Below are positions 9,056 through 17,797 of a stretch of DNA of 64,000 bases, piece after piece. This stretch comes from Bacteroides sedimenti. GTDB lineage: Bacteria > Bacteroidota > Bacteroidia > Bacteroidales > Bacteroidaceae. The notes beneath the pieces are model-generated. The model saw nothing but the letters and a program-made list of their open reading frames with translations. It was not told the DNA's origin and searched no databases. Where the stretch lies: assembly GCF_040365225.1 (NCBI RefSeq), contig NZ_AP028055.1, positions 1,054,001 to 1,118,000 of the forward strand, written 5' to 3'. The translations under genes and the position numbers were made by a program. The stretch's first letter is position 1. Each line of letters starts with the position of its first letter.

Positions 9056-9089
9056 CTTTCCATCAGGATGTGTACACCCTGATGGAAAG
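9056..9089. repeat. GTAC hairpin, type 1 (possible terminator)
   Basis: CTTTCCATCAGG (9056-9067) pairs perfectly with CCTGATGGAAAG (9078-9089). The 10-nt loop contains the palindrome GTGTACAC. The right half from GTAC matches the unit seen at 4204 and 4227 in 14 of 16 positions. It sits 22 nt after the GNAT-nitrilase stop, so it may work as a terminator, but no T run follows directly. Confidence 0.65.
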
Positions 9090-9232
9090 CGCTTTCCTTG
9101 GTAATAAAAAATAAAATCAAGACGATAGAATGCAGAATCTTTTCCTCCCTTTTTTAGAAAATAAGCTTTCATGAATAGGACAGAAAAGAGTTGTTACTAA
9201 CCCTGCAACAACACATCTTCGAGAGCTATTTA

Positions 9233-9889
9233 CTACCCGTTTACTTTCTTATAATCGTCCAGAAACTGAGCCAATCCGCTATCGGTCAACGGATGCTTAA
9301 GCAAGCCTTTAATGGCAGGCAGAGGGCAGGTAGCCACGTCGGCGCCAACTTCAATGCACTGAATAATATGTTGTGTGTGCCTGATAGAGGCGGCTAGTAC
9401 TTGTGTCTTAAAACCATATACGGCGTACATCTCCACAATCTTTCGCACCACTTCGATGCCGTCACTACTGATGTCGTCCAAGCGGCCAACGAAAGGAGAA
9501 ACATAGGTGGCGCCGGCTTTTGCTGCAAGCAAGGCTTGTCCCGGAGAGAAGATCAGGGTGCAGTTTGTACGGATGCCTTTTCCGCTGAAATATTTAATGG
9601 CTTTAATGCCATCGGCAATGCAGGGGACTTTTACAACAATATGGGGATGGAGGGCTGCGAGCTCTTCGCCTTCCTTAATCATTCCCTCAAAATCCGTGGC
9701 AATCACCTCCGCACTTACATCGCCGTCAACAATATTGCAGATGTCTACGTAATGTTTTCGCTGATTATCAACCCCTTTAATACCCTCTTTTGCCATTAAA
9801 GATGGATTTGTTGTAACTCCGTCCAAAACTCCCAGATCATGTGCTTCCCGGATTTGCTCCAAGTTGGCTGTGTCAATAAAGAATTTCAT
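9233..9889 (-). CDS. fsa: Fructose-6-phosphate aldolase / TalC-type transaldolase
   Basis: At 218 residues this is the length of the small decameric transaldolase family (FSA/TalC). The signature openings MKFFIDTANLEQI and GVTTNPSL are present, as is the Schiff-base lysine in HIVVKVPC. The enzyme transfers or releases dihydroxyacetone in sugar-phosphate metabolism in the cytosol. The family mixes true transaldolases and F6P aldolases, and sequence alone does not separate them. It is monocistronic, with a recognisable promoter just upstream (9927-9957). Confidence 0.9.
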   Translation of the reverse strand: MKFFIDTANLEQIREAHDLGVLDGVTTNPSLMAKEGIKGVDNQRKHYVDICNIVDGDVSAEVIATDFEGMIKEGEELAALHPHIVVKVPCIADGIKAIKYFSGKGIRTNCTLIFSPGQALLAAKAGATYVSPFVGRLDDISSDGIEVVRKIVEMYAVYGFKTQVLAASIRHTQHIIQCIEVGADVATCPLPAIKGLLKHPLTDSGLAQFLDDYKKVNG

Positions 9890-9926
9890 AATACTTTTGT
9901 TTTATCATGTTAACTAGAAAGTGTAA

Positions 9927-9957
9927 CAAATTTATAAAACAATATTAAGAAGAGCAA
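9927..9957 (-). promoter_or_regulatory. Promoter of fsa
   Basis: On the minus strand a CTTG-like -33 box (TTG at 9957-9955) is followed after 20 bp by TAAATTTG (9934-9927), matching the Bacteroides TAnnTTTG box. It lies about 40 nt upstream of the start codon. Confidence 0.65.
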
Positions 9958-10287
9958 GGATTTTATGCTTTAATAATCAATTATTTAAAATGAGAGTTGG
10001 ATTAATAAATTCCGGTAGCAAAATGTCGCCTTTTATAAAAAAATATCAAGTACAATAACAACCTTCAATTGGATGTCTAGTAAGGTTTCTAAGCACAAAA
10101 ATCCCAATCGGGTTCAGGAAGCTAAGCGAATGAAGCCGATAACTGAAACGGGAAACAATGTACCTAAAATTGCAGGATAGAGCAAAATCTATGAAAAATA
10201 TAGCAGATAAATGCCAAAAACAGGCTTTTTCTTTCGATTAATCATATATAAATCTTTTATAAAAGTTTCTATCTACCTATTTTTTTG

Positions 10288-10295
10288 TAAATTTG
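10288..10295 (+). promoter_or_regulatory. -7 box of the ileS operon promoter
   Basis: TAAATTTG fits the Bacteroides -7 consensus and lies 38 nt before the ileS start. The -33 side is weak (TTTC at about 10266-10269). Confidence 0.55.
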
Positions 10296-10333
10296 CACTT
10301 TATTTTTCAGAAGATTAGATAAACACATAAAAT

Positions 10334-13300
10334 ATGAGTAAGAGATTTACTGAATATTCTCAGTTTGACCTCTCGCAGGTAAACAAAGATGTACTTAAAA
10401 AATGGGATGAAAATGGTGTTTTCGCCAAAAGTATGACAGAACGTGATGGCTGTCCTTCGTTTGTGTTCTTTGAAGGACCCCCCTCGGCTAATGGTATGCC
10501 GGGTATTCACCATGTGATGGCTCGTTCTATTAAGGATATTTTCTGCCGCTACAAAACCATGAAAGGTTTCCAGGTAAAGCGTAAAGCCGGATGGGATACG
10601 CACGGATTGCCTGTTGAGTTAGGAGTGGAGAAGGCATTAGGCATTACCAAAGAGGATATTGGAAAATCAATCTCTGTAGCCGAATACAACGCAGCATGCC
10701 GCAAGGATGTGATGAAATATACCAAAGAGTGGGAAGATCTTACTCACAAAATGGGCTACTGGGTTGATATGAACGACCCATATATCACTTATGACAACCG
10801 TTATATCGAGACTCTCTGGTGGTTGCTCAAGCAGCTGCACAAACAAGGATTGCTTTATAAAGGATACACCATTCAGCCTTATTCGCCTGCTGCAGGAACC
10901 GGACTTAGCTCGCACGAGCTGAATCAGCCGGGCTGTTACCGCGATGTGAAGGATACTACCGTGGTGGCTCAGTTTAGAATGAAGAACCCTAAAGCTGAAA
11001 TGGCTGCATGGGGAACTCCATACTTTATCGCTTGGACAACTACTCCTTGGACTTTGCCTTCGAATACCGCTCTTTGCGTTGGACCGAACATTACATATGT
11101 TGCTGTTCAGTCGTACAATGCTTATACTGGCGAACCAATCACTGTGGTATTGGCTAAAGATTTGCTTAACACTCATTTCAATCCGAAAGCTGCGGAGCTG
11201 AACCTGGAAGATTACAAAGCCGGCGACAAGCTGATTCCGTTCAAGGTGATTGCTGAATATAAGGGTGCTGACTTGGTGAATATGGAATACGAACAACTGA
11301 TTCCATGGGTAAATCCGGGTGAAGGTGCATTCCGCGTAATTCCTGGTGATTATGTAACAACCGAAGATGGTACCGGTATTGTACACATTGCGCCTACATT
11401 TGGTGCCGATGATGCCCGCGTGGCAAAAGCAGCCGGCGTTCCTCCATTGCAATTGGTGAACAAGAAAGGCGAACTTCGTCCGATGGTCGATTTAACTGGC
11501 AAATTCTATACTTTAGATGAACTGGACGAAGATTTTGTAAATGAAAAGGTTAACGTTGAAATATATAAAGAGTATGCAGGTCGTTTTGTGAAAAATGACT
11601 ACGACCCCAATCTTACTGAAAAAGATGAATCGCTGGATGTAAGCATCTGTATGATGATGAAAGCGGCGAATCTGGCTTTCAAGATTGAAAAGCATGTACA
11701 CAACTATCCGCACTGCTGGCGTACAGATAAACCGGTTCTTTACTATCCGCTGGACAGCTGGTTTATTAAATCGACCGCTTGCAAGGAACGGATGATGGAA
11801 CTGAATAAGACAATCAACTGGAAACCGGAATCTACCGGAACAGGTCGTTTTGGTAAATGGCTTGAAAACCTGAACGATTGGAACCTAAGCCGTTCTCGTT
11901 ATTGGGGAACTCCGCTGCCTATCTGGCGTTCGGACGATAATGCCGCCGAAATCTGCATAGAATCGGTTGAGCAATTATACAACGAGATCGAAAAATCGGT
12001 TAAAGCAGGCATTATGAAAGAGAATCCGTTCAAGGGATTCGAGCCGGGAGTATATACAAAAGAGAATTATGATAAGATAGACTTGCACCGTCCGTTTGTG
12101 GACGACATCGTTCTTGTATCGGAAGATGGCAAGCCAATGAAACGCGAAACAGACCTGATAGACGTTTGGTTCGACTCAGGCGCCATGCCTTATGCACAGA
12201 TTCACTATCCGTTTGAGAACAAGGAGCTACTTGACAACCGTGAAGTATATCCTGCCGATTTCATTGCGGAAGGGGTTGACCAGACTCGCGGATGGTTCTT
12301 TACTCTGCATGCAATTGCATCGATGATTTTTGATAATGTGGCTTATAAGGCTGTAATATCAAACGGATTGGTGCTGGATAAGAATGGTAACAAGATGTCT
12401 AAACGTCTGGGTAATGCTGTCGACCCATTCTCTACAATCGAGAAATATGGTTCAGACCCGCTGCGCTGGTATATGATTACCAACTCGTCTCCATGGGATA
12501 ACCTGAAGTTTGACGTGGAAGGGGTGGAAGAGGTGCGCCGTAAGTTCTTCGGCACATTGTACAACACCTACTCTTTCTTCTCGCTATATGCTAATGTAGA
12601 TGGATTTGCATACCAGGAAGCTGATGTGCCGGTTAATGAACGTCCGGAAATCGACCGATGGATTCTATCCGTACTTAATTCCTTAATCAAGGAGGTGGAT
12701 ACATGTTATAATGAATACGAGCCAACTAAAGCAGGACGATTGATCTCAGACTTTGTGAACGACAACCTATCCAACTGGTATGTTCGTTTAAATCGTAAAC
12801 GTTTCTGGGGCGGAGAATTTACTCAGGATAAGCTTTCTGCTTACCAAACTCTTTACACCTGTCTTGAAACAGTAGCTAAGCTGATGGCGCCAATCGCTCC
12901 GTTCTATGCTGACCGTCTCTATACAGACCTGATTAATGCAACCGGACGTGATAATGTTATCTCTGTTCACTTAGCAAAATTCCCGGTTTGTGACGCATCT
13001 CTTATCGACAACGCTCTTGAAGCAAGAATGCAGATGGCTCAGGATGTTACATCAATGGTACTGGCACTGCGCCGTAAAGTGAACATCAAAGTTCGTCAGC
13101 CGCTGCAATGTATCATGATTCCGGTTATGGATGCAGAACAGAAAGCGCATATCGAAGCGGTGAAATCGCTTATCATGAGTGAAGTGAATGTGAAAGAAAT
13201 CAATTTCGTTGACGAAACAGCCGGTATTCTGGTGAAGAAGGTGAAATGTGATTTCAAGAAACTGGGCCCGAAATTCGGTAAAATGATGAAGGCGGTAGCC

Positions 13301-13753
13301 GCTCAGGTGGCGGAATTGCCTCAGGATGCAATCAATGAACTGGAAAAGACCGGAAAATATGCACTGATAATTGATGGCAACGAAGCTGTAATTGAAGCAG
13401 CCGATGTGGAAATCTACAGTGAAGATATACCGGGATGGTTGGTTGCAAATGAAGGTAAGCTGACTGTTGCTCTTGAGGTTACAATAACCGACGAGCTGCG
13501 CAAGGAGGGTGTGGCCCGCGAATTGGTTAATCGTATACAAAACATACGTAAATCAAGCGGTCTGGAGATTACTGATAAAATAAAAATCGCTTTATCGAAA
13601 AATGAACAGACAGATGATGCGGTAAATGAATATAATTCTTATATTTGTAACCAAGTACTTGCCAATTCTCTTACATTAATGGATGAAGTGAAGGACGGTA
13701 CAGAACTCAATTTTGATGAATTTTCATTATTTGTGAATGTAGAAAAAGAATAA
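10334..13753 (+). CDS. ileS: Isoleucyl-tRNA synthetase
   Basis: This 1139-residue class I aminoacyl-tRNA synthetase charges tRNA-Ile with isoleucine in the cytosol. The HIGH-type motif is seen as PSANGMPGIHH (about 50-60) and the KMSKR loop at 687-691. The central editing domain (IAWTTTPWTLPSNTAL) and a C-terminal anticodon-binding region are present. The length is typical of the long form found in Bacteroidota. It is first in an operon with a DksA-like protein, lspA, a DUF4296 lipoprotein and a small protein, with gaps of 22, 0, -23 and -1 nt. Confidence 0.98.
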   Translation: MSKRFTEYSQFDLSQVNKDVLKKWDENGVFAKSMTERDGCPSFVFFEGPPSANGMPGIHHVMARSIKDIFCRYKTMKGFQVKRKAGWDTHGLPVELGVEKALGITKEDIGKSISVAEYNAACRKDVMKYTKEWEDLTHKMGYWVDMNDPYITYDNRYIETLWWLLKQLHKQGLLYKGYTIQPYSPAAGTGLSSHELNQPGCYRDVKDTTVVAQFRMKNPKAEMAAWGTPYFIAWTTTPWTLPSNTALCVGPNITYVAVQSYNAYTGEPITVVLAKDLLNTHFNPKAAELNLEDYKAGDKLIPFKVIAEYKGADLVNMEYEQLIPWVNPGEGAFRVIPGDYVTTEDGTGIVHIAPTFGADDARVAKAAGVPPLQLVNKKGELRPMVDLTGKFYTLDELDEDFVNEKVNVEIYKEYAGRFVKNDYDPNLTEKDESLDVSICMMMKAANLAFKIEKHVHNYPHCWRTDKPVLYYPLDSWFIKSTACKERMMELNKTINWKPESTGTGRFGKWLENLNDWNLSRSRYWGTPLPIWRSDDNAAEICIESVEQLYNEIEKSVKAGIMKENPFKGFEPGVYTKENYDKIDLHRPFVDDIVLVSEDGKPMKRETDLIDVWFDSGAMPYAQIHYPFENKELLDNREVYPADFIAEGVDQTRGWFFTLHAIASMIFDNVAYKAVISNGLVLDKNGNKMSKRLGNAVDPFSTIEKYGSDPLRWYMITNSSPWDNLKFDVEGVEEVRRKFFGTLYNTYSFFSLYANVDGFAYQEADVPVNERPEIDRWILSVLNSLIKEVDTCYNEYEPTKAGRLISDFVNDNLSNWYVRLNRKRFWGGEFTQDKLSAYQTLYTCLETVAKLMAPIAPFYADRLYTDLINATGRDNVISVHLAKFPVCDASLIDNALEARMQMAQDVTSMVLALRRKVNIKVRQPLQCIMIPVMDAEQKAHIEAVKSLIMSEVNVKEINFVDETAGILVKKVKCDFKKLGPKFGKMMKAVAAQVAELPQDAINELEKTGKYALIIDGNEAVIEAADVEIYSEDIPGWLVANEGKLTVALEVTITDELRKEGVARELVNRIQNIRKSSGLEITDKIKIALSKNEQTDDAVNEYNSYICNQVLANSLTLMDEVKDGTELNFDEFSLFVNVEKE

Positions 13754-13775
13754 CGCAACTTTAAAATATAAAACT

Positions 13776-14153
13776 ATGGCAGAAAAGACAAGATACACTG
13801 ATGCGGAACTAGAAGAATTCCGTGCCATTATTCTCGAGAAGCTGGAAAAAGCTCAAAAGGATTATGACCAGCTTAAATTAAGCATCATGAATCAGGATGG
13901 CAACGATATAATCGATACTTCCCCTACCTACAAGGTTTTGGAAGAGGGTGCTAACACTTTGTCAAAAGAAGAGGTGGGACGACTGGCTTTAAGACAGCAG
14001 AAGTTTATTCAAAGTCTTCAGGCTGCTTTGGTTCGTATTGAAAACAAAACCTATGGGATTTGCCGTGAAACAGGAAAATTAATTCCTGCAGAAAGGCTGC
14101 GTGTAGTTCCTCACGCTACATTGAGTATTGAAGCAAAAGAGGGAAAAAGATAA
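13776..14153 (+). CDS. TraR/DksA-like protein lacking the zinc cysteines
   Basis: This 125-residue protein has an N-terminal helical, coiled-coil-like half and a C-terminal segment YGICRETGKLIPAERLRVVPHATLSI. That segment matches the DksA/TraR finger CxxCGxxIPxxRLxxxPxxxxC. Only the first cysteine survives; the others are Thr and Ser/Ile positions. DksA-family proteins bind RNA polymerase through the secondary channel and adjust transcription, often with ppGpp. The cysteine-poor form seems usual for this Bacteroidota branch, so the fold may be held without metal. It sits between ileS and lspA, a context I know from other Bacteroides genomes. Confidence 0.85.
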   Translation: MAEKTRYTDAELEEFRAIILEKLEKAQKDYDQLKLSIMNQDGNDIIDTSPTYKVLEEGANTLSKEEVGRLALRQQKFIQSLQAALVRIENKTYGICRETGKLIPAERLRVVPHATLSIEAKEGKR

Positions 14154-14828
14154 ATGAAACTAAAAATATCAAAAGGACAAATTTCAGTTATTATTGTACT
14201 TTCTGTTCTGGTTATTGACCAGATTATAAAAATCCTGGTAAAAACAGGGATGTATTTACACGAAAGTATACGGGTTTGCGGAAATTGGTTCTATATTTAT
14301 TTTACAGAAAATAATGGGATGGCTTTCGGAATGGAATTATTCGGAAAGCTATTCCTCACATCTTTTCGGATTATTGCGGTAACTTTGATTGGCTACTACA
14401 TCGTCAAAGTGGTTAAGAAAAACTATAAGACAGGTTATATCGTGTGCCTCTCCATGATTCTGGCAGGAGCATTGGGAAATATTATCGATAGCGTGTTTTA
14501 TGGAGTTTTTTTCAGCGCAAGCGTTCCTGAGCTGTATGTAAATTCTTCCCTGGCAACCTTCCTGCCTGATGGAGGTGGTTATTCATCTTTATTACATGGC
14601 AAGGTGGTTGATATGTTTTATTTTCCTATCATAGATACAACATGGCCTTCTTGGGTTCCGTTTGTAGGTGGAAATCACTTCATTTTCTTTAGTCCGATTT
14701 TTAATTTCGCTGATGCTTCCATTAGCTGTGGTATTATTGCACTTCTGATATTCTATAATAAATATCTGAATGAAGGGCATTCCACAAAGAAAGAAGCAAT
14801 AAAAAATGATGAGCAGCAAACTAAATAA
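14154..14828 (+). CDS. lspA: Lipoprotein signal peptidase (signal peptidase II)
   Basis: This is an aspartic inner-membrane protease that removes signal peptides from diacylglyceryl-modified prolipoproteins. Four membrane spans are visible. The catalytic aspartates are in GALGNIIDSVF and FNFADASIS, and the conserved NNGMAFG motif is present. At 224 residues it is longer than the E. coli enzyme (about 164). The extra part is mainly a periplasmic insertion between the two Asp motifs (about 125-170) and a charged C-terminal tail, as is common in Bacteroidota. It starts right after the DksA-like gene and overlaps the next gene, itself a lipoprotein and so a likely substrate. Confidence 0.96.
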   Translation: MKLKISKGQISVIIVLSVLVIDQIIKILVKTGMYLHESIRVCGNWFYIYFTENNGMAFGMELFGKLFLTSFRIIAVTLIGYYIVKVVKKNYKTGYIVCLSMILAGALGNIIDSVFYGVFFSASVPELYVNSSLATFLPDGGGYSSLLHGKVVDMFYFPIIDTTWPSWVPFVGGNHFIFFSPIFNFADASISCGIIALLIFYNKYLNEGHSTKKEAIKNDEQQTK

Positions 14829-15822
14829 GCTTTTTATCGGGTTTGTAATTGCTTCCTGCTGCGGTTTTTCGGCATGTAAGAAGAAGATGCCCGGCGACGT
14901 TCTTTCTAAAGGAGAAATGGAAGATGTTCTTGTAGATTATCATCTTGCAAGAGCAATGGCTGAAAATCTTCCTTCGGAAGAACGTTATAAACAAATTCTC
15001 TATATAAATGCTGTATATGATAAATATGGCATAACAGAAAAAGACTTTAACTCTTCACTGGAGTGGTATTCACGCCATACTGAAGACATGGTTAAGATCT
15101 ATGAGAAGGTAGATAAGAGACTGCTTGCTCAGAAAGAGAAAAATAAAGTGCTTCTGGCATCAAGTGGTACTGAAGAACAAAAACAATCAGCAACCGGTGA
15201 CACTGTAAATATCTGGAATAAACAGAAATATTACAAACTAACAGAGTCTTCCACATCAAACAAATTCTATTTTTCAATCTATCCTGATAATAATTTCAAG
15301 GAGCGTGATATCTTTATCTGGAGCATCCGCTGCTCGTTTGCCACAGCTAAAAAACATCCGCAGGATGCCGTAATGGCAATGGTTATTAAATACGATAATG
15401 ATTCTGTAATTACTCAGACTCGTAATATCGGAAATAATGGAATGTACATTATACGTATACAAAACGATTCGCCTTCAAACATTCGTGAGATTAAGGGATT
15501 TGTCTATTATAACCACCTCGGAAGTTATCCCCAGGATGCATTGATTGTCGATAAAATTTCGCTCACGAGATATCATGTAAAAGGTGCCCCGGCACCCGTA
15601 CAAACACCTGCTACACCACCGGCGCAAAATACAATAATACCTGATACTGCCAGGCCAGCAACTCCGACTAATCAAACCGTACAACCTGAGGTAAAGCCGG
15701 CCGGTACTGATACGATTAAAAAGGTTCCTGTTAATTCGGCAGTTCCGCGACGTAGAACAATAAATAAAACTAATAGCGGCAATCAGAATAACAATCAGAT
15801 TTCACCCGAAAGATCCAGATAA
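14806..15822 (+). CDS. DUF4296 lipoprotein
   Basis: A lipobox, GFSAC, follows a short hydrophobic segment, so the product should be a lipoprotein. Residues ~30-115 (LSKGEMEDVLVDYHLARAMAE ... YGITEKDFNSSLEWYSRH) match DUF4296. The C-terminal third is Pro/Thr/Gln-rich and low in complexity, ending basic. The start is ATGATG, so 14806 or 14809 could be used; both overlap the end of lspA. The function is unknown. Its fixed place after lspA suggests an envelope role. Confidence 0.85.
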   Translation: MMSSKLNKLFIGFVIASCCGFSACKKKMPGDVLSKGEMEDVLVDYHLARAMAENLPSEERYKQILYINAVYDKYGITEKDFNSSLEWYSRHTEDMVKIYEKVDKRLLAQKEKNKVLLASSGTEEQKQSATGDTVNIWNKQKYYKLTESSTSNKFYFSIYPDNNFKERDIFIWSIRCSFATAKKHPQDAVMAMVIKYDNDSVITQTRNIGNNGMYIIRIQNDSPSNIREIKGFVYYNHLGSYPQDALIVDKISLTRYHVKGAPAPVQTPATPPAQNTIIPDTARPATPTNQTVQPEVKPAGTDTIKKVPVNSAVPRRRTINKTNSGNQNNNQISPERSR

Positions 15823-16166
15823 TGAAACGCATTGCTTCGCATTATCTGTATCTTTCGCCTGACATGTTCTATAAAAGACAGGTTGTAGAGATTGATCAAG
15901 AAAGTTTTGTGCGCTATTTCCCTTTAGAAGAAGAAATAGAGTCCGTTTTATGGATGCCCGGCATTTTGTTTCTTTCTTCCCGCCCAATTGATTTTAATAA
16001 AATAAGAGAAGCTTTTAAAGGCTCAGTAGGAGAGAATCTTTCTGTTTTTTTAAAAAGATACAGTGCACCTGTAAATAGAGGAGATGTAGTTTCTGTTTTT
16101 CTTATCACCTCAGTCGACTTATCTTCCTTTACCATTCTACCGGGAAGTGACATTAAAAAGCTATAA
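15822..16166 (+). CDS. Small conserved hypothetical protein, last gene of the ileS-lspA operon
   Basis: This protein of 114 residues starts in a TAATG overlap with the previous gene. It has no signal peptide or membrane span. It begins with MKRIASHYLYLSPDMFYKRQ and contains a phrase FPLEEEIESVLWMPGILFLS that looks like a compact alpha/beta fold. I do not recognise a characterised family. The tight overlap supports co-translation with the DUF4296 lipoprotein. Confidence 0.7.
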   Translation: MKRIASHYLYLSPDMFYKRQVVEIDQESFVRYFPLEEEIESVLWMPGILFLSSRPIDFNKIREAFKGSVGENLSVFLKRYSAPVNRGDVVSVFLITSVDLSSFTILPGSDIKKL

Positions 16167-16481
16167 TATTTTGTACATTATCTATAGCCGAAGCCGACTT
16201 TGTTGAAAGTATCCCTGGAATCTTTTCAAAATGGAGTAAAATCAATTGTTTATGAAAATTATAAATTGCAATTTCAATAAATAAAATAGCCATCTTCAAT
16301 CTGTCTTATGAATTGAAGATGGCTATTAAAAAGCTGTAATGATTAATATATATCAGTCTTTGAATCCCGCTTTATAGTTCTGAGCTTCTAAATAGCCTTA
16401 GGCAGTTATTTACAATGTAAAACAAACTATGTTGGCTATTTTGTTACTACCCATAAAAGTCGGGAACAAATTTGAAATCGA
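16167..16481. other. Intergenic region between convergent operons
   Basis: It contains a strong bidirectional terminator (16286-16326) and otherwise nothing I can recognise. Confidence 0.5.
16286..16326. terminator. Bidirectional intrinsic terminator
   Basis: A perfect 15-bp stem, ATAGCCATCTTCAAT with ATTGAAGATGGCTAT, has an 11-nt loop and A/T-rich flanks on both sides. It lies between the convergent ileS operon and the helicase gene and can serve both. Confidence 0.8.
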
Positions 16482-17711
16482 TTACTTTTTGTCTTTTCGA
16501 TTTCTGGAGAAATTTCTTTTTCCTTTGAACTTTCCGCCACCACCTTTGCTATGAGTGCGTGGATTATATACCGGAGCTTCTCCTAATTCCGAAGGAATTG
16601 GAATTTTATAGATGGTTTTATCCAGGAAATTCTCAATTGATTTGAATGCTCCTTGCTCTTTTTCGCTCACGAAAGTCAGGGCAACACCGTCATTGTTGGC
16701 GCGAGCTGTTCGTCCTATTCTGTGCACATAGTCTTCACTGTCGTTTGGCACATCGTAATTGATAACTAATCTGATATCGTCAATGTCAATACCACGTGAA
16801 ACAATATCAGTAGCTACCAGGATATTGATTCGTCCGTTTTTGAATTCACGCATAATGTGGTCTCGCTGAGCTTGTTCCAGGTCAGAATGCATTTCGCCTA
16901 CATTCAACTTTAATAATTTAAGCGATTTTGTAACCTCTTTTACTTTAAGCTTTGAAGACGCAAATATGATAACTTTTTCGGGAACCTCTTCCGAAAAGAG
17001 GGATTGAATTATATTAAGTTTCTGATTCTCGTAGCAAACATAAGCTGCCTGAACGATTTTATCTGCTGGTTTTGATACGGCAAGCTTTATTTCAGCCGGG
17101 TTATTTAAAATTGTATTAGCCAGTTTCTGAATGTTTGCAGGCATGGTAGCTGAAAACATAATGGTTTGTCTCTCCTTTGGCAGAAGGTTTACCACTTGCA
17201 TGATATCGTCATAGAATCCCATATCCAACATTCTGTCGGCTTCATCGAGTACAAAATAAGAAACACGTGATAAATCGACATACCCTAAACTTATATGACT
17301 TAAAAGACGACCCGGCGTTGCTATTACTACATCGGCCCCCAAAGTAAGACCTTTTTTTTGTTGTTCGAAAAGTACTCCGTCATTTCCACCAAATACGGCT
17401 ACACTCGAGACCGGCATGAAGTAGGAGAATCCTTCCATCTGCTGATCAATTTGCTGAGCCAGCTCACGGGTTGGAGACATGATAATACAATTGATGGCAT
17501 CTTCCGGATGCTTTTCACGGCAAAGCTTATTGATGATAGGGAGAAGGAAAGCTGCCGTTTTGCCTGTTCCGGTCTGTGCCACGGCTATCAAATCTCTTCC
17601 TTCAAGTATAACGGGTATAGCCGCTTCCTGCACCGGAGTACATTCATCAAAATTCATGGCATCAAGTGCCTGAAGTACTGTATCATCTAATTTTAGCTCA
17701 GAAAATTTCAT
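16482..17711 (-). CDS. DEAD-box ATP-dependent RNA helicase (RhlE-like)
   Basis: This 409-residue cytosolic helicase has the complete motif set: the Q motif region near the start (ALDAMNFDECTPVQEAAIP), AQTGTGKTAAF (Walker A), PTRELAQQ, VLDEADRMLDMGF and SATMP. The C-terminal lobe has VATDIVSRGIDID and HRIGRTAR. The short basic Gly/Lys-rich tail (GGGGKFKGKRNFSRNRKDKK) suggests RNA binding. Roles in RhlE/CsdA-type proteins include ribosome assembly and RNA turnover, often under cold stress; the exact role here is inferred. A TATCTTTG box lies upstream. Confidence 0.95.
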   Translation of the reverse strand: MKFSELKLDDTVLQALDAMNFDECTPVQEAAIPVILEGRDLIAVAQTGTGKTAAFLLPIINKLCREKHPEDAINCIIMSPTRELAQQIDQQMEGFSYFMPVSSVAVFGGNDGVLFEQQKKGLTLGADVVIATPGRLLSHISLGYVDLSRVSYFVLDEADRMLDMGFYDDIMQVVNLLPKERQTIMFSATMPANIQKLANTILNNPAEIKLAVSKPADKIVQAAYVCYENQKLNIIQSLFSEEVPEKVIIFASSKLKVKEVTKSLKLLKLNVGEMHSDLEQAQRDHIMREFKNGRINILVATDIVSRGIDIDDIRLVINYDVPNDSEDYVHRIGRTARANNDGVALTFVSEKEQGAFKSIENFLDKTIYKIPIPSELGEAPVYNPRTHSKGGGGKFKGKRNFSRNRKDKK

Positions 17712-17730
17712 TCGTCATATTATTTATCTA

Positions 17731-17738
17731 CAAAGATA
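17731..17738 (-). promoter_or_regulatory. -7 box of the helicase promoter
   Basis: TATCTTTG on the minus strand, 20 nt before the start codon, matches the Bacteroides -7 consensus exactly. No clear -33 TTTG is seen. Confidence 0.55.
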
Positions 17739-17797
17739 GAAAAAAGTTTGTTTGATGAAGCACAGTTTCCGAATTTCTGATTCTCCACTTTGGATTA

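Larger units (their letters stand above)
9890..10333. other. 444 bp intergenic region between fsa and ileS
   Basis: It holds divergent promoters (fsa at 9927-9957, ileS -7 box at 10288-10295) and no ORF. A G/C-richer patch at about 10090-10160 can form short pairings (TTCAG with CTGAA), but I recognise no riboswitch or T-box. No function is assigned. Confidence 0.4.

Noticed and set aside
10090..10160. Possible structured RNA upstream of ileS (T-box or small RNA)
   Set aside because: Only short pairings are visible, there is no T-box UGGN motif or terminator, and nothing matches a known class.
10667..11452. 261-residue antisense ORF within ileS
   Set aside because: It is a shadow of the ileS coding frame without motifs or a plausible start context.
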